Shown here: piece after piece, positions 62,392 through 64,000 of the stretch
Layout: the number at the start of each line of letters is the position of its first letter
Numbering within the stretch: the first letter of the stretch is position 1
Source: Oceanospirillaceae bacterium
GTDB taxonomy: Bacteria > Pseudomonadota > Gammaproteobacteria > Pseudomonadales > Oceanobacteraceae
Assembly: GCA_002724925.1 (NCBI GenBank)
Contig: PBQA01000029.1
Span: forward strand, 1 to 64,000
Direction: 5' to 3'
DNA length: 64,000 bases
Program-made: the position numbers and the translations under genes
Notes under the pieces: generated by a model
What the model was told of the DNA's origin: nothing
The model's input: the letters and a program-made list of their open reading frames with translations, nothing else
Databases searched by the model: none

Positions 62392-63155
62392 TGACTCTGA
62401 TGCGCTGGTTACCCATCCTGTTTTTTATGCCGATGGTTGCTTTCGGTGCTGATCCCGCGACGCCCGTAACTGGGCCGGGCGGCATTCCTGCTGTTGTGTA
62501 CACCGCCAATGATAATGGTGGTCAGTACTCGGTGACTATTCAGATTCTTGTATTAATGACGCTGCTGACGGTGTTACCGTCGTTGCTCATTATGATGACC
62601 TCGTTTACCCGCATTATTGTTGTGTTGGCAATTCTTCGTCAGGCCATTGGTTTACAGCAGACGCCATCCAATCAGGTACTGCTGGGACTTTCTCTGTTTC
62701 TTACTTTGTTTATTATGATGCCGGTATTTCGTATCGTTAATGCCGATGCGATACAGCCATATCTTGCCGAAGAGATTGCTCCGCTGGAGGCGCTGGAGCG
62801 AGCAGCGGTTCCTATGCATGAGTTTATGCTAGCGCAGACACGGGAAACGGATCTTGATCTTTTCGTACGCATTAGCGGCCGTACTGATATTGCAGGCCCG
62901 GCAGAAACGCCGATTCATATTCTGATTCCAGCATTTATCACCAGTGAACTGAAAACGGCTTTTCAGATTGGCTTCCTGATATTTATTCCGTTCCTGATCA
63001 TTGACCTTGTGGTGGCCAGTATCCTGATGGCCATGGGTATGATGATGCTGTCGCCCATCATTATATCGTTGCCATTTAAAATCATGTTGTTCGTATTGAT
63101 TGATGGCTGGGCATTAATCATGGGTACTCTGGCGAACAGTTTCGGAACGATTTAG
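62388..63155 (+). CDS. fliP: flagellar export gate protein FliP
   Basis: FliP is the main component of the export gate pore with FliQ and FliR. The 255-aa protein has a cleavable signal peptide (MVAFGADP), then the family blocks [36 protein letters not shown] and [20 protein letters not shown]. Four membrane segments are visible and the length is normal. Confidence 0.97.
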   Translation: MMTLMRWLPILFFMPMVAFGADPATPVTGPGGIPAVVYTANDNGGQYSVTIQILVLMTLLTVLPSLLIMMTSFTRIIVVLAILRQAIGLQQTPSNQVLLGLSLFLTLFIMMPVFRIVNADAIQPYLAEEIAPLEALERAAVPMHEFMLAQTRETDLDLFVRISGRTDIAGPAETPIHILIPAFITSELKTAFQIGFLIFIPFLIIDLVVASILMAMGMMMLSPIIISLPFKIMLFVLIDGWALIMGTLANSFGTI

Positions 63156-63196
63156 AAAGGGAAACATGGTCACAAATACGCACTCGGGAGGCCGTG

Positions 63197-63466
63197 ATGT
63201 CTGAAGCGATAATCGGTGATATTTTTACCAGCGCGCTCTATATCGTGCTGGCCATTGTTGTGGTGATCATTGTCCCAAGTTTGATTATTGGTCTGATGGT
63301 AAGTACGTTTCAGGCGGCAACTCAGATCAATGAGCAGACGCTGAGCTTTCTTCCGCGTTTGGTGGTGACTTTGCTGGCGATGATTATGTTTGGCCCCTGG
63401 GCCGTCAGTGCTGTGCTCGATTTTACGCGTGAAATCTACCTCAATATTCCGTTTCTGATCGGGTGA
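63197..63466 (+). CDS. fliQ: flagellar export gate protein FliQ
   Basis: FliQ is an 89-aa protein with two membrane helices. It winds around the FliP-FliR core. Conserved blocks are LIIGLMVSTFQAATQINEQT and PRLVVTLLAM. The ATG at 63197 follows GGGAGG by 5 nt and gives the exact family length; the GTG at 63194 is less likely. Confidence 0.95.
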   Translation: MSEAIIGDIFTSALYIVLAIVVVIIVPSLIIGLMVSTFQAATQINEQTLSFLPRLVVTLLAMIMFGPWAVSAVLDFTREIYLNIPFLIG

Positions 63467-63469
63467 GCT

Positions 63470-64000
63470 GTGATTGAGGTCGAAGCACTGGATATCAGCC
63501 ACTGGATTACCCGCTATGTGTATCCCTTTGCGCGGATATCCGGTCTTCTAATGGTGATGCCTTTGATCGGTACTCGCATGGTCTCAATGAGGGTGCGCCT
63601 GCTTCTTGCCGTTGCAGTTACCCTGGTTGTCGTACCGCTATTACCGCCGATCCCTAAGGTCGAAGCCATCTCTCTTGCTTCTGTGATCATTATTCTGCAG
63701 CAATTGTTGATAGGAATCTTACTCGGATTCGTGACCGAATTACTCATGCAGGTGTTTGTGATTGCGGGGCAGTTGATTGCGATGCAGACCGGCCTCGGTA
63801 TTGCCACCACCGTAGATCCCAGTCAGGGGGCATCTGTGGTGGTTATCTCGCAGTGGTTTTTGTTTATGGTCAGCCTCGTTTTTTTGTCGTTGAACGGGCA
63901 TCTGGTACTCATCGAAATTCTGGTCGATAGCTTCCGTTCTATCCCCATTGGTATGGCGAGTTTTTCTGCGGAACAATTTGGATTGCTGGTGAATTGGAGT
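63470..64000 (+). CDS. fliR: flagellar export gate protein FliR, 5' part
   Basis: FliR completes the export gate. It begins at GTG 63470, three bases after fliQ, and runs open for 177 codons to the window end. Visible features are membrane segments starting YVYPFARISGLLMVMPLIG, the block RLLLAVAVTLVVVPLLPP, and ELLMQVFVIAGQLIAMQTGL. FliR is about 260 aa, so roughly one third is missing beyond the window. Confidence 0.93.
   Translation, partial: MIEVEALDISHWITRYVYPFARISGLLMVMPLIGTRMVSMRVRLLLAVAVTLVVVPLLPPIPKVEAISLASVIIILQQLLIGILLGFVTELLMQVFVIAGQLIAMQTGLGIATTVDPSQGASVVVISQWFLFMVSLVFLSLNGHLVLIEILVDSFRSIPIGMASFSAEQFGLLVNWS

Overview
The window is a gene-dense, roughly 50% GC stretch of a motile gammaproteobacterium. 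The FleQ/FleS/FleR flagellar hierarchy, RpoN-type (sigma54) and FliA-type (sigma28) promoters, an HsbA-HsbR-HptB module and a Che2-like chemosensory operon all resemble Pseudomonas and marine Oceanospirillales. The species cannot be named from sequence reading alone. No tRNA, rRNA, CRISPR array, transposase or integrase was seen.

Region 1 (1-8.4 kb) holds a stand-alone beta-CASP metallo-hydrolase followed by an exopolysaccharide start-and-export block: an initiating glycosyl-1-phosphate transferase, a VanZ-like membrane protein, an outer-membrane beta-barrel, a short Wza-type export protein, a Wzc-type tyrosine kinase/copolymerase and a VpsP-like protein. No later glycosyltransferase, flippase or polymerase is present. 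A large dyad and a FleQ-box-like site precede the first gene.

Region 2 (8.4-21.0 kb) is one uninterrupted operon of 11 genes behind a consensus sigma54 promoter. It encodes a complete pseudaminic acid pathway (PseB, PseC, PseF, a PseG-GNAT fusion and PseI) plus six tailoring or transfer candidates: a formyltransferase-like protein, a PIG-L/LmbE deacetylase, a Gfo/Idh/MocA oxidoreductase, a DegT aminotransferase, a second GNAT and an unassigned GT-B-like protein. A Maf (DUF115) flagellin glycosyltransferase converges on it. The likely output is flagellin decorated with an unusual nonulosonic acid.

Region 3 (21.0-29.5 kb) holds fliC, flaG and fliD. Both the flagellin (1190 aa) and the filament cap (about 1318 aa) are two to three times the usual size because of internal repeat expansion. 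sigma28 promoters precede fliC and fliD, and the fliD promoter lies inside the flaG terminator hairpin.

Region 4 (29.5-35.7 kb) interrupts the expected fliD-fliS order with prfB (programmed +1 frameshift), lysS, ung and a TPR-methyltransferase. The gaps are filled with REP/BIME-like palindromic repeats.

Region 5 (35.9-64 kb) holds fliS, fleQ, fleSR, fliEFGHIJ, then STAS-cheY-cheA-cheW-mcp-cheR-cheD-cheB, hsbA-hsbR-hptB, fliK and fliLMNOPQR, with fliR cut by the window end. Consensus sigma54 promoters lie before fleS, fliE, fliK and fliL. FleQ (with RpoN) probably drives fleSR, FleR drives the middle genes and FliA the late genes. The RpoN promoter of the pse operon ties glycan synthesis to the same cascade.
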